A stretch of DNA of 64,000 nt from Lingula anatina (GCF_001039355.2 NW_019775669.1:198802-262801), one strand, 5' to 3'; shown: positions 21,157 to 34,752, counted from the first letter of the stretch. The notes: generated from the sequence alone by a model not told the origin. Program-made: numbers and translations.

Positions 21157-24100
21157 GCCTAAATGAAATAGCACTCATAAGAAACCTCGCTGTTGTTCAA
21201 ACTCTTTACAGTATCTTCATTACACTCATCATTCTCCGAACATAAGAAATGCCATAGGCAGCAACATAATACAGCAACATCGTACATTTAAATTAAACAT
21301 AACTGAAACTACACGATATCTATAGAGCTAAACTATTTTTTTATCGTTGACGCTTTCTTTTTTTCTGAGTCGATAATCCAAAATACATCAAATCTATGAT
21401 ATCATATTCAACATTTGGTGTTCCTTTACAAACGATGCGTTTAAATTTTTTAAACTACGTAGTCCCAATCCCCCCCTTACTGTCGACTGGTTGAATATTC
21501 AATGACCAATTTAATGGATACAAAGTAGCCTTGATTAGAACTTACAATAATAATGTTATTGGGTCCCAATATCTCCATCAAATAAAATTTATTTTGCATA
21601 AGGGTATTCATACTGCATAATAAATGTAAGAAGCAAGGAGAATGAAGAAAAGCACAAAGCGAAGGACGAAAAATGAAATCCTGAGTGTTACTCTTATCTT
21701 CCAGTATGCAAACAATTCCATTTGTGACTCTAAACATCGGGATTAATATCATTTGTTGATATAAGTGCACGATTCGAAAACCAGTTATACTAAAAAGGGA
21801 GTTTGTTAGGCCTTCCTCCAAAACATGGCTGAGCTATAGGAAGATGATCTTTCTGACTTTAGATGAATACAAGTTGCATCAAATATTTGGAGAAGAAAAG
21901 ACGTTCGTCAACTGCACTGTGCGAGGGTGATGATTAAAAGAAGGTTATAGCTGGCCTAGCACAGTGCCCCCTCGGACAATTATTTTTCGGTATTGCCAAG
22001 ACGACCAAATAATTCAAACGGGGAATACGGCACCAATCCCTTGTGTACATTGTTAATGAGTCTGCTGATTATTTTTAATCTGCGAGTTCAGTGTGAGTTC
22101 AGACTGAAAAATAGCCACTGGTTTTCAGGCCTTTACTCCCCCTCCCCCCTGTAAAGCTGCATCCATCTCATCAGGTCATTGATTTCATTATCTCTCGACT
22201 TGTTTTTTTTTTGTAGCGTGCGGAATGCAGCAAGCCCCGGTAGGGCTTTAGATATATATAATTCATTAGTATTTTTTCTATTGTCCTCTTTTTTTCTTTT
22301 GTCTCATGACGTCAACTTAACGTGATTGAACTGAGTTTGTCTCTGTCCAAACGTTCTTTCAATGCCCAGCATATCAGGATAAGCACTCTCTCATGAGGTT
22401 AAAAAGTAATTAAAAGAAGTAGCACATTCTGAAGTGATTAAATGAACTTGAACCTTTATCATATATACCCTCCCCCCTTGGTATTAAGTCTTCTTTAGAA
22501 TTTTTCACAGATGGGGTCGATAAAAAAGTTTTGCGAGGATATTAAGTTCAATTCAAGTCAATTCATTTTACAAAACATCTTATATTGTGGAGAATGTTGA
22601 AACAAAACAGTGTCAATGAAGTCAACGATATGCTGAATACTGAGAAAAAAAGCACATTCTGCGTAGAAAAGAGTTACCGTTAGTGCCCAGCAACTTAGAG
22701 AAAACTGTATTCAATAATACAGTGTATTAAAATTCAGGGGAAGGAAACAGGATACCGTTCGCCAGTCAATTAAGACCTACCTTTGCAGAAGTTTTTTTTT
22801 CTTTGAACAGCTACAGGCACACTGGCCTCGCTCTTACTTCCTTCTCCTTTTCTAAGTCATTGCCATCACGTTGTATCTGAAAGTGAGAAATAGGCCTACT
22901 GTACTGGAGAAAACGGCGCACTTTCCTTGGAACCCGCCATCGGTAGGTCATTGACAGTCTATCGTTTGATGCGGGTCTGGCTGACCGTTACAGTTGTCAC
23001 TTTGCATCACCATTGTTTTTTTTTTTCATACGCAATCACGGGTTCATGGCTGTATAGATACTTCAGGTATACAAAACATAAGTTCAAACAAACTCCAGTA
23101 TGAACATTCCGGTAGATGTGAACAACACCATTTATCTACTCCTAATGCTATCTACGTGTCCTTGGCAGATCCTGGATCTAATTGATCTCATCTTTGCACG
23201 TAAAAAATATCCCTTTCAGGTTATCAGGCAATAAAAATATTAAGCCATACGTAATTTCCTGCGAAAGCAAATGCGAATATTTGATGTCATCGAGTACGTT
23301 CATTTAAGAAATAATAAAAAAGATTGACAGCACGCAACTGTAGACTGTATAATCTCAATGGACAGAGGTGATTATTGATATCCAAAACTTCTTAAATTTA
23401 GTTTTGCCAATAAAATATGTCTTTTTTATCCGTTAAATCGAACGTATTCAAAATTAGACAATTGGAGTCGAATTGTAAAAAAAGATCTAGATAGTTGTCC
23501 AGAGACATAGGCAAATCTCTCGATGATTCATTAATTCATTTCAGTTCCGCCAGTCACGGTGGCCAACAAATTACGAGGCCGCGCTTTCAACAGCACGAGT
23601 TGTCATCGATATATTGATCGCCAGTGCAGAGTGGTGTGATTGCTCTGGACGATGGCAAAGTGAAAGTTAACTTATCTAAGGAAAAAAGACCATAGAAAGC
23701 CACAAGAAAATGCACTCTCCTTCCAAATATGAAATGTCACAAACAAATTCCGAGTCACTTTTTTATGTTTTTTCGCAAAGCTTACCTCAATCACGATCAA
23801 TTGTCGCATGAACTTTTCTAATTTGTTTTGTTAATTATTGATCTTTGCACCCCGGATGCATTGATTTTGATTTCAATCGTTAACAGTCTAACCAGTCTAC
23901 ATGGAGATTTGATTGGAGATCGATTTTTATTCCTGCGCTACTGAATTTTCTCCCTTCACGGGATTGTTAAGTAATACGTAATCTTGCCTAAAATATACCG
24001 TTATACAAGCTAATTTGAATGTCACCGTGCTCGTTAGGGTTTTAACTCATACATCTACGCTTCCTGAGGGATATTTTGACAAAGACAAAAGTATTGTTTC

Positions 24101-24568
24101 TGCTAACATTTCTTTTTGACTTCTTTTTGTCATATTTTCTGTGTATCCACATTAGACGCGGCCTGTGCCCCAGTGCTACAGGTTATTCTGTTTTCGCGAA
24201 AGCCGTGCGATACTAATGCCAATTTATGCGCAAAAACGTAAATAAAAACATCCCCCTCCCTTTCTTATTTTTATTCTCTACTTTTCTTACAAGTTAAACT
24301 TTCTCTCTTTTTCAAGTTTTGTTCATAAAAACCATCTAAAATTTGCTTGACACGTAGGCACACGGGAGTTGAAAAAACACAAGTCAACTGAAGAAAAGAT
24401 CATGACAGATTCACGAGATGATCAAATTAAAGCTGGTTGTCTTTTCTACGTAGGTAGCCCCGACTGTAAGGGAGATTACCTGAAGTTAAGTTTAAGTTAC
24501 AAATGCTCTCAGTTCATTCTAATATCCAGACGGTTTTGATTTGTTAAAGACAAAACAGAACAAAGGAG

Positions 24569-24860
24569 AACGAAGTAACAACACATTTTGATGTGCGATC
24601 AGTTAGTTTACAGTTGGTAAGTTATATGGTATACTACATAAATTAGCACAAGTAAAAGTTTAAAAGTACAATATATAGTCTGGTGAAGTAGTACATTGGC
24701 AAAAAAAGACAACGAAGTAGGCCTAATAATACCTTCTGATGTGCGATCAGTTAGTTTACAGTTTTGAAGTTATATGGTGTAGCCTACTACATAAAATTAG
24801 AACAAGCAAAAATGTTAAAGTACAATATAATATAGTCTGATAATGTGATACATTGAAAAA
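24569..24860. repeat. Two-copy 142-bp tandem duplication
   Basis: Copies begin AACGAAGTA at 24569 and 24711 and share TGATGTGCGATCAGTTAGTT and, further on, AGTTATATGGT. Several substitutions and small indels separate them, so the duplication is not recent. No function recognised. Confidence 0.85.
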
Positions 24861-26340
24861 GATATGATAAATTTAAAGTTATTAAGATCTTGACATGTCA
24901 TACTGGATAGGATCATACACTGTAGGAGTAAAACGCGAATCAAAAATAATCAATAGCTGAAATGTGCCTAAAAACACCCAAAAGTAAATGTTCCTAACAT
25001 CCAATTACGAAATCAAATGGACAAACTTACCAGTTTGAACTGTGAATTATATAGAACTTCCAATTTTCCCGAATTACGCCATTTTGACGTGTTCCTCTTC
25101 TCTTAGGTGTCTAGTGTGTCGGCGGGGTCGTTGTTTTTCTTCTGTTTTGCCCGTTACATGGCTCCAAAAAATCGAAGAGTGGTGCGATACGGGCTGCAAA
25201 CTTCGACGCCCCGTTCACAGTCGGGATCGAATCAATAATCCTATTTCGAAAGACCAAATATGTTGAAAAATGAATTGTATAGGGGCAGCTCAGTTGCAAC
25301 AAAATCGATGGCAAAAGCTGAAATTGTTAAGAGAATATTGAACTTTATGGCATATTTTTATCAGACATAAAACAAGGGATCAATGAGATATATGACACGA
25401 ATGCCTGTGACATGGAAGTATAAATGACTTGCGAACGACACGATTAATGTGTTCAATGCAGTGTGATGTTTTTACACAGAGCCTTTTTTATCGGGATGCA
25501 AAAATGCTTATTGAAAATAAAGCTGATGACGTACATGTACATCGCTCATCAACTGTACGAGTCTGTTTGCGCCTTTTCATTCTAAACGAGGCTACAGGTA
25601 ACATATTGATCATTCCCCGTTTCTTATTGAATTAATCATTTATCATCGGAAAGGGCAAACACATGTCCCATTAATAGGTGCTTTGTAGGAACAAAGCAAA
25701 TGGAGTAGAAGTATGAATGGTGTTAGATCACCGGACAGGCCTTTGAATCTTATTTACTAGGCCCTATATTCCAAAACGCGTGCACCCATTTTTTAAAATC
25801 AAATTTCCTAACTAAAGGTATGAAAAGTGAACATTAGTGAACATTGTTCTAATAAAACAGAATCTGAATGCATTTATGACAACAGTCCACGTCATATTTT
25901 CCTTTTATTTGGCCTAAGCTACTGCATAAAATGTGTTACATTACGGGACCTGTCTTGGCCAAGAAATGACGTTTTTTCTATTCTTTTTCAAAAGAGCGCA
26001 TAAGTGGATTGCCGTATAAAAGTTTTTGTTTATATGACGCGGTTGGTCCTCTTAACATCTGGAGTTTAATATCGTCGATGACCTTCCTAAATTCCAGTTA
26101 AAAAGTTTAAAATGCACTTTTAAATCATAAAACGAGTGAAATCTGACAAAATAAATAGAAAACGATAAAAGCGCCTCTTGTCACTACGCCATCTATGTCA
26201 AATTTTAATCGACATGCCGCTTGCCAAGATCAAAACAAACCGGCGTGACGGTGGTAGGAAGCATTCATTTATGAAGTAAAAGAGTATCAGATATAGAAAG
26301 TATAGTTAAAATTGGCTAGGTGAAGAAGGTACTAATCAGC

Positions 26341-28317
26341 ATGTCTGATCACTTAAAAGTGACGGATGACCGCCTCTCTGTTGAAGAAATAACTGAGATT
26401 GTGACTTCCCCTTCATCTGGAGCAGTATCTGTTTTCATAGGTACATTCTATTGTCTTAATTACTTGTATTTGAAGTTTGCAGTGGCCGAACCAACCTTCT
26501 AGTGGATCTCGATAGTCCGAAGGTCATTGGTTCGATGGTTCATTGGTCCGAAAAATCGTAACATTTTCATCAATGTTTTTAATAATAAGGGTTTGTTGGT
26601 GCCGAGATTCTATATAGTGAACATTGGACTAATGAACCCTCGGACTATTGTCATGCACCCGAATCTTATCTCACATTCCAAATATTCAACTGTTGCGTTG
26701 AATGAAGTGAGGTGTAATTTTCTGTAAAACATAAAGTTTTCATTTGCGTCTGTGTACTACTTGCAGGGCAACGTGTATTTACTGGCACAGACTCTGTCAC
26801 AGACTATAATTTGTACTGTAGTACCGCGGCCCATTATGAAACTTATGCGTGGCATTAGTGCAGTTCTTTTTTAGATGAATTTAAAGTTTGCCCTTAAAAT
26901 AATTGAATAATTGTTGTACAAAATACACGTAAATCAAATTAAAAATAATTATCATTGTAACACGACTGCAATGCCCCATAGCATGATTATTTTTGATACA
27001 AAAAACTTTGCACTAAACTGTAAAATGTGAAATTCACTTTCAGGGACAACACGAGATAACTTTAATGGCAAAAAAGTAAACAGGCTGGAATATGAAGCTT
27101 ACATTCCAATGGCAGAGTCTGAAATGAAGAAGATCTGCAAACAGATCAGAGAGAAATGGCCAGAAGTTGAGAACATAGGAATGCATCATAGACTAGGGTA
27201 GGCTTGACAGAGCTGTGGCACTGTTTGGGCTTCCCTCACACTGTTTTGAAACATAACTCCACGTGAAGGTTTTTAAACCTTAAAACGTAAATGTTGATAT
27301 TTTATGATAAATTGTACATGCACTCAGATAAGCAAGGATGTAGATGTGTATGCATTTCACAACATTTTAATTCAAAACAAGAAATTTACAACCCTACAAC
27401 ACTAAGCTTGATATCTGCTAATTTTATCAACAAAAATTCAAACCATTTTATTGGTCCTTTCTAAATTAATTGTTAAATTTTTTTATTTGGCTTACATATT
27501 TCAGTCATTTGGCTGAAAGAAATTCTATCATGGAGTGAGTGCAGCATGTAAAAGTGTTTCTCTTTCAGTTATGTTCCAATAAAAGATGCCAGTGTGATAA
27601 TAGCAGTGTCTTCACCACATAGGAAAGATGCTATAGAGGCAACACAGTTTGGGATAGATACATTCAAAGCAACAGTTCCCATTTGGAAAAAGGTAAAGTC
27701 CTGAAAGCAATTGCATTGTGATATACTCTGAGTTCCATGTGAAAAAAAACAAAAAAAAAAAAAAAAACAGCAAATGTCAGAACACCTTGAGTGATGCCAA
27801 AAGGTGTTTAAGACGTATATGTTGTATGAGGGTGGCAGTGCATTATTTGACATACATACCTAGAGAATTAAAAAACAAACATTTCACAGAAAAAAGGCTT
27901 AAAACAAAGAAAGCATAATATGTATTATGCAAATATCGCCACAGTCACATAATATCTCTAGGTTTGTATAGGAATAAAGTTGATTTAATGGTCCATTTGC
28001 ATAAAATAGCAAAATCTAGGTTATATATACATTTGTTGTGTAAATTGTGGTAGAGTATTGTAAACAGTTGTCTGTTTATGTGGTTATAAACTTGGTACAG
28101 TTTATTCTTTTAATGATATTTTCTCTCATGGGATCAAGTACATCTTTTAAGAAAAAGTTAAATTTATCTTGTTATGTCATTTTAACATTTTAAAAGGAGG
28201 TGAAGTTCATAAGGATTTGTGATTATCTTTGTGAAATATTTGTAGGAATATTATGAAGATGACTCCTCCGTTTGGAAAGAAAACAAGGAATGCTGCTTTG
28301 CTTCAAATCAGTCTTGA
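26341..28317 (+). CDS. MOCS2: Molybdopterin synthase large (catalytic) subunit, MOCS2B
   Basis: Cytosolic MoaE-family enzyme that, with the thiocarboxylated small subunit MOCS2A, puts the dithiolene sulfurs into precursor Z (cPMP) to make molybdopterin. Exons 26341-26440, 27044-27197, 27569-27692 and 28246-28317 join in phase to 450 nt (149 residues). It starts [20 protein letters not shown]. Family motifs are [20 protein letters not shown], the HHRLG before the exon 2-3 junction, [11 protein letters not shown] and [20 protein letters not shown], which hold the conserved active-site lysines. ATG 26341 was chosen because the frame upstream has only a GTG. In vertebrates MOCS2A and MOCS2B share one bicistronic transcript; no MOCS2A frame was found upstream here. 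Confidence 0.95.
26502..26660 (+). mobile_element. Second copy of the GTCCGAAGG inverted-repeat element, in MOCS2B intron 1
   Basis: Ends CTCGATAGTCCGAAGG and, reversed, GCATGACAATAGTCCGAGG, with interior GGTTCATTGGTCCGAA, match the element at 1975-2149 in opposite orientation. It is more diverged and no clear target duplication remains. Non-coding. Confidence 0.7.
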
Positions 28318-28428
28318 CACAAACTTCCGGCATGCATCTTGACTGTCAATCTGGAAATCATCATTTGAATGATTCAGGTGTCATCTTATAAAACAAGAAC
28401 ACTATGTTTTGAAGGACATTTTAGACAT

Positions 28429-28434
28429 AATAAA
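28429..28434 (+). terminator. Probable MOCS2B polyadenylation signal
   Basis: AATAAA 112 nt after the MOCS2B stop codon, the first canonical signal in the 3' region. Confidence 0.6.
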
Positions 28435-29472
28435 GTGTTAAAAAAATGGATAAATAAAATAATAATGAACAAACTCTTGGGAAATAATGTAATTGCACGT
28501 TTTTCTGTGTAATGTGTAAGGGAAAATTACTTTATGAGGTAATAAGTACAATTTTTAAGTTGAAAATAGTAAGTTGGAATAAGTGCTAAGTAATGGGTCA
28601 ATCAACAAATACAGGTCTTATTGTTTGGATATTACTTATAAATGTATATAAATCTGCCTTCGAGAATTATTTTATTTTTCCTGCAAAAAATTACAAGTTT
28701 GCCAGTGGTAATTTGATGCAACTTTATTGGCATCATGCTGTCTACTACAATTGCAGACATCAGTTGTCTCAAAACCAAACAATTACTCAAAATGTGTGAC
28801 CACTTCTCTTCACTTGGCTTAACCAAAGTGAGTATAAATATGCTTTCTTCATTTTCACTTTAAATAGGGGAGTTCTTTACAAGTTTATAATATATTAAGG
28901 AGTAAGGTGAGGCTATTTAAAAGAAATCACATTTTACAACAATCCCTTCTAGTCATTTTGATAACCAGTAAGAAAAATATAATTTTAAATAGTTTTGTAT
29001 TCTTAATACCATATAATAAAACTTAAAAAATCAATGATGACACATTTTGACTCAGTTTTGAAACTACTGATTATTACAAGGAACAACCAGGGAAACATGT
29101 ATTGCTTAATCTTTTATTTTAAAAAATAAAAGCTAGTGCAGCAAGTTCTGAATCATTTACCATTGCTGACACAGGACATGTCAGGATAATGCCATTTTTG
29201 TTTTTTTTTAAATCAATAGCAGAAGAAATGCTGGTTATAAACACCATCACATTATATTTTGAAGAGTCAGTCAGTAGTCAGCGGTATTTTTCAATATGGT
29301 GAAATCATACTGTAAACCAAAACAGTGTGTGAAAATCATATCAAGTTTACAGTTATCAGTTACTTTTTTAATAAAATTTTGTTCAGAATAGGAATGCTGC
29401 AATTTCTTTGCCACTGTGGCATCTCTCACTGGCATCACTTCAGCGTCCCTTGATCTGTGTTATACCTTGTCC
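28435..29472. other. Tail-to-tail interval between MOCS2B and POLR3C
   Basis: No gene seen. A minus-strand AATAAA (plus 29113-29118) could end the POLR3C transcript, with about 360 nt of 3' UTR. Confidence 0.5.
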
Positions 29473-30048
29473 TCACTTCATGTGTGCATATTGGAGATAG
29501 GTTTGCAGTATAAAAATGGTGTCATCTAGCTGAAGTTCGCTGTGTTCTATCCTGAAACCAGAATATGTCTTCAATTTTTTTTATCTAAAACAAATATATA
29601 AAGTACAAACTAATTGATTTCTTTGCTGATATTGCAGATTAATTTTCAATTTTCCATTTTAAATACATTTTCAAGTCACCAATTTCCTTGTCATTTATAT
29701 TCCATCTTATATTATTCTTTTGTATCTGACCCCTTAATTGAAAAGAGACAAAACGGGTACAAAATATGCAAATTATATACTTGTTGGTCATGTGTTTTAT
29801 TTTTGTAAGTTGAGCCTTTTCTGGTGGTGTAATCATCTGTTCTATCTCCTCTTTTTGTGAAGGATCTGCTCCGCTCTGTTCCATTGATGCAGTTATAGCA
29901 TCTACCCTCTGTTGTTTGTCTAGTAACCGCCTAAGAACAAAACAATTATTACATCACAATATGACAATTCATAATTTATCCCAAGGTAACTGGTGCATTT
30001 TTCTAAAGCAGTGTTCATTAAAAAAAATATATATATAAACCAGTCTTC

Positions 30049-30107
<59 letters not shown>

Positions 30108-33100
30108 TTGTTTAGAACAATCTATTATGTATAAATAGTATCCAAAACAAGTTCTTTTCAATTTTCCTTAACCAACTGAATGCACCTGAACTGACATGTA
30201 AATCAAAAATACTGTTTACTTACCTGTTTTCTTTTGTTTCATGTTCTCTGCGAATGATGAGATTTCCACATGCCTAGAATAAAATCAAATCATCCTAAAG
30301 TCAAATCAATGAGCTAAAGTTGTGATTATCTCAAACTTTGTCATGTTCTATCAATCTCAGCTCATTCATGACTTAAAATTGCATAATTAATTGGATTTTT
30401 ATCAAAGGAGTGTCTAAATGTCATAATAAAAGATATAAAGGTTTGATCGAACCCATCTAGTTGTAATGCTGCAAACTGGTGGAATATTTTTAAATACCTG
30501 GTAACATCTTTCAAGGAGCATCCTGGAAACTTGATTAATATTGACAGAAAACAAATAGAATGTTCTTGAAGGAGCATGATCAGGGGTCTTTGGCACCTCC
30601 TAGAAATATGGTAATTCATGCATGAAATTTAACACTAAAAATATGCAAAATTTGTGAAATAAAATAGTACCAATTATCTCAAGAGTATCTTTCACAGAGT
30701 CACAGTGAAAAAGAAAAACTGTTATCTGTCTGTGTCATATTACACTAAAACTTGTATCTATTTGACAGAAAAGAATAACAGTTGAGGAAAGCAATAATAA
30801 ATTTTTTGAACAACTGCTGGTAACTTACAGTTAATGAGACAAACTTTTCTTCAAACATTCTGTATAATAGTTCCTTAGCTTCCTTGGATGGAATCATTGC
30901 ATACTCCTCTATCTAGAAAAAATTCAAATTCAGTAAGAAAGGGATATAATTATAAAATTCCATTTTTGAGCAGAAATATAGCAGTTTTAATTTTTCTTTT
31001 GTGTTTTTGAAAATAACTTTCCTTAAAGGTACATATTATGCACACATTTTATTATAATACCTAGGAGGACTAATATGAATACTTACCTGTTTCTGCTCCA
31101 AATTCTTTTTCATAAGCAATAAGCGGAATATCCTGAAACATTTTGACCCAAACCTGAAATTGAAAAAATATACAAATTATTTTCTTATATTTTTTTCTTT
31201 TGTCACATTAAAAATCCACTTTGTTTAGTTGAGGTGTTGATATTAAAGATAATAATGATGATATAACATTGAAAATATCTGCACACATAAAAATAATAAT
31301 AAAAGATAAAGAGAATGATTTCTATTTTTTCTCTACTGTGAGATAAAATGATATTCCAGGTTGACCTTTACTTAAGTGGTATGAATCACATCAGTTTGAC
31401 GAAAAAAAATTTACTTGATTTTTATATTAATAGCATTGAAAAGGATAAGATGCTGAAAATAAAAATTATAAAGTATTATTTGAAATTGAAATGTTTTTCT
31501 GTATTACTCTATGCTGGGTGGAAAGAAGTAGTGACTCATGTGGTGGTGGTATGTTCAGACCCACTGTGTTTGTACATAAAAATTTGATTGGATTAAGTGC
31601 AGTTTTTATTAAAAAAAAAAAAAAGAAAAAGAAAACTCAAAAAAGAGTGCAGTATTGAAGTATTTTACCTTTCTTGCACAGCTGATTCTATATGTGCTCT
31701 GCACAGTACTGTTATTAGTTTTTTAAAATCTGTGATATGTGGTTAAGACTAAACAATGGAATTTCACATTTCAAGCTATAAAAAGAAAGTTCTTCAATAT
31801 TTTAAACATGTTGATTGCAATCGTTGTGCAATGCAGATTTACAGCCATTGTCTCATTTTCAAGTTTATTATTCAGCTTAAATATAAATATATATATACCA
31901 CTCAAGTTTGATGCCACTATAAAGGATACTTATAACATACATGCCACCTCCACTGTCAGAAACCTTGCTCACAAATTCACTCTGAAAGTATTTGTATGTT
32001 GAGGAGCAAACATCTTAATATAAGTACTGACTGAAATGTTTGACGATAATTTTTAACATTCAAAATTAAGTTCTTTTAAGTTATTTTATCAACTTAAATT
32101 ACACATATTCATATTTTTTGTCAGAATATATTTTTCATTAAATAAATTGAGAAAGAAAAATATTTCTCTTTAATAAATAAAAAAAATTACAAGTAAGTGG
32201 GATGCTTATTTCTAATTTCTTTTTTAAACAAGATTTCTTACAGAGTCCTCTGAGAGAAGCTTCATATACTGTTCAATAGTCTGCTTTGAAATTCCAAATT
32301 CTCTGGGGAGATTCTGAAATACCTGTAACAAGGTAAAAAAAATCAATATGGAAAAACTAAAAGCCTATTTCATTAATCCTTAAACATATATTCACAATGT
32401 TCATATTAATTAACTTAATGTAAAAGATAATCCAAAAAGTATCACAAACCTCAGTCACAGTCATAGCACTGGCAACCAATGCACCTTCATCAGTTTTTAC
32501 TTCACTGAGTCTTAGCATTGCCCTGACCACCTCTGCTGCATTCTGAAACATAACAACCCAGACTAAGAGCAATGATTTTAAAACTTAAATTGAACGTTTA
32601 CATTATCACAACAATATATGCATTTATTCAAGAGGGGAGCTATCTTGTTATCAGACACTTTCTCAGAGAGTGTTCAAATCTAAATTGTTAATTTAAAATA
32701 GTGATTATAAAATTAATAATAAATGCAGTAAGTTAAAATTTTTTCAAAAGTTTTAGCATTCTTTATTGTTTTTTACTTACTTTATCTATTTTGCTAGCCA
32801 CTGCCTGGACTATGGCCTGATCTCGAAGATATTGATGGAAACGGCTGACATTGACTCTCCAAAAGATACTAGACTCAGATGACTGAAAGTGAATAAACAA
32901 ATAAATAAAATATATAAATAAATATAAATAAGCAAAACAAAGTCAAATAACAAATGATCAAGTCACTTTGATAATGTACTCAAAAAAACATGAAAACACA
33001 CCTATGTTCAAAGAGCATTTAAGTATTTTAACATTTCATATTGGTTTACCTCTGACTCATCTGTTTTTATTCTTTTTGATGCTGCCTCAGAACCTTCCCC

Positions 33101-34287
33101 AGATCTCTTTCTTTTTCTAGATTCAAAACCTATTGAGCAAAGTTGGAAAAGATTTCATTCAACTGTTATGTTACTTCAACATTTATTTAAAAAATCCCCT
33201 TAACCTCAATAAAAACTTAATATTTCTACTTCTGTCACCACTGTTATGTCAAATGACAAACTTGCTTTGCAGAAAAATGATTGAATGCATAAATTGTCCG
33301 AGTAATACTCCTAGTACCTGTGCTTACCATCTAGCTCCATCTTTGGCACAACATACAGCTCTTCTGGTGAAACAGACAGGACTGGCATAGAAGCAACTTC
33401 TTTATTTTCCACATTGCCATCAGGTGAGGTACACCTCTGTACAAAATGTGTCTGAACAAGGTTCACAAACTTCTCTTTAACCAATGTTGAGGAAACATTT
33501 TGTTTACCTGAAATAAATATACACCAAACCCTGACCTACAGTTTAGAAAAAAACATTTTGTTATACCACATCAGGTTGCATGTCTTATGTTAACAATGTG
33601 GCACAATGTTAACTTTCATTTACACAACATTGGTACAAACCTTCCATAGCTTCTGTCAATCTGTCAATTGTTCTCTGAACAACCTTTTCCAATGTCATCT
33701 GGCCATGTTGCAACAATTCTTCAATTATTAATTCTGCTGGGTCTCCATATAGTGTCTTTGCACAATAAATATACCTTGGAAACCTTGTCTGCTGCAAGAC
33801 CTTTTCAGCATGGATGACATACTCTATAAACCCCTTCTTATTCTGTTGGAAGGTTACTAGATTGTGCTGAATAAGTGTACAAAGTGCTTTCTTGACCTGG
33901 AAATAGTTTTTGAAATAAACTAAACCAAAGAAAAATGTTATGCTTTATAGTGATATTATTTAATGTAGTTTCAACTGCAGTGGATCTTTAGTTTAAGTAT
34001 CATTATATTCTCATTATACGTATGTAAATTATGTATGTAAGTATGTAAAAAATGTATGACCAAAGTATGTAAATTAGGCAATATGAGTTTTCATCTGTTA
34101 TTCTAATTCTGTTTACGTTTTAAACATTTGTCAACTCTAGCACTTGGGTCTGAAAAATGAAGGCAGAATTAAGATGAAAATATTTTAGTATTGGCGTCCA
34201 CTTCGGGCGAGGGGGTGACAGTGCGGGGACATATAGAGATGACCCCACACTACAACTGTCAGTATTCACATTACTCAAATAACTTTC

Positions 34288-34321
<34 letters not shown>

Positions 34322-34752
34322 AAAATTAAGGGTGTAGACGGGGTAGGGGGTGTCAGGAACGTGGCTATCTCCTTAAGCGACCAAAGTGACTGAGGGGTCG
34401 TCTCTTTACGTATCCGCATCGTTGATCCCCCACCCGAAGTGGAGACGAATATTGAAATGTTTTCAACTTTATTTCGCCTTTATCTTTCAGACCCGGACGC
34501 TAGAGTCAACAAATTTTAAAAACATAAACAAAAGCACTAGGTGCTGCTAATTAGGATTACAGACGGCCAAAATAAACACGCATGCAAACGCATTCACTGT
34601 CTCACCTGGTCTAATTTAAGGCCAGAGTCTTGTGAGAGCATTCTCAATGGACAGTAATTTTTCTTGGCAAGGCAGCAAGCAACGGAGGCCACAACCTCTC
34701 CATATCTTTCTTTTAAAATAAGAAAACATAAACGAGTTGCTGAGCTGGACAT
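29473..34752 (-). CDS. POLR3C: RNA polymerase III subunit RPC3 (RPC62), complete copy A
   Basis: Nuclear subunit of the RPC3-RPC6-RPC7 subcomplex that RNA polymerase III needs for promoter opening and initiation at tRNA, 5S and U6 genes. Fifteen exons: 34752-34606, 33896-33641, 33507-33328, 33129-33050, 32882-32781, 32542-32450, 32322-32242, 31981-31930, 31729-31669, 31153-31087, 30912-30829, 30599-30498, 30273-30224, 29930-29781, 29551-29473. They join in phase to 1584 nt (527 residues; human 534). Matches to human: RFPRYIYCAKTLYGDPAELI, the basic linker ESRKRKRSGEGS, SDSGGGMYVI, RFGSKCFRIFRLLLMKKNLE, PKTPDHAPSRTFYLFSVNIN, and the C-terminal end SELQLDDTIFILQTYLQY. Start MSSSATRLC aligns with human MTQAEIKLC. 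Head to head with NUDT17. Exons 1-13 lie in the duplicated block; exons 14-15 are unique. Confidence 0.97.
30054..30102. repeat. (TA)n microsatellite at the left border of duplicated block A
   Basis: About 24 TA units in POLR3C intron 13. Block A homology begins immediately after it, at 30103. Confidence 0.95.
34110..34530. mobile_element. Foldback element in POLR3C intron 1, copy A
   Basis: About 420 bp with terminal inverted repeats over 100 bp long and roughly 75-80% alike. Matching blocks at the left are TGTTTACGTTTT, ACTCTAGC, GGGTCTGAAA and GTCCACTTCGGG, each found reversed at the right. A (CA)n tract lies towards the middle. Non-coding; also present in copy B, so it predates their split. 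Confidence 0.7.
34291..34318. repeat. (CA)n microsatellite in the foldback element
   Basis: About 14 perfect units here; interrupted (ACACACATACACACACAC) at the equivalent place in copy B, 43297-43318. Confidence 0.9.

Larger units (their letters stand above)
20573..26340. other. Intergenic region between the sodium channel and MOCS2B
   Basis: No gene recognised on either strand. Open frames here (for example 21477-21821 minus and 25042-25266 plus) have no family resemblance and no matching splice phases. It holds two inverted-repeat elements (20736-20904, 20952-21156) and a 142-bp tandem duplication (24569-24860). The sodium channel and MOCS2B are divergently transcribed, so both promoters should lie here; no core promoter element could be singled out. 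Confidence 0.6.

Noticed and set aside
21477-21821. 114-codon minus-strand frame
   Set aside because: No recognisable domain and no supporting context.
34120-34419. 99-codon minus-strand frame with a (CV)n run
   Set aside because: Translation of the foldback element and its (CA)n tract.
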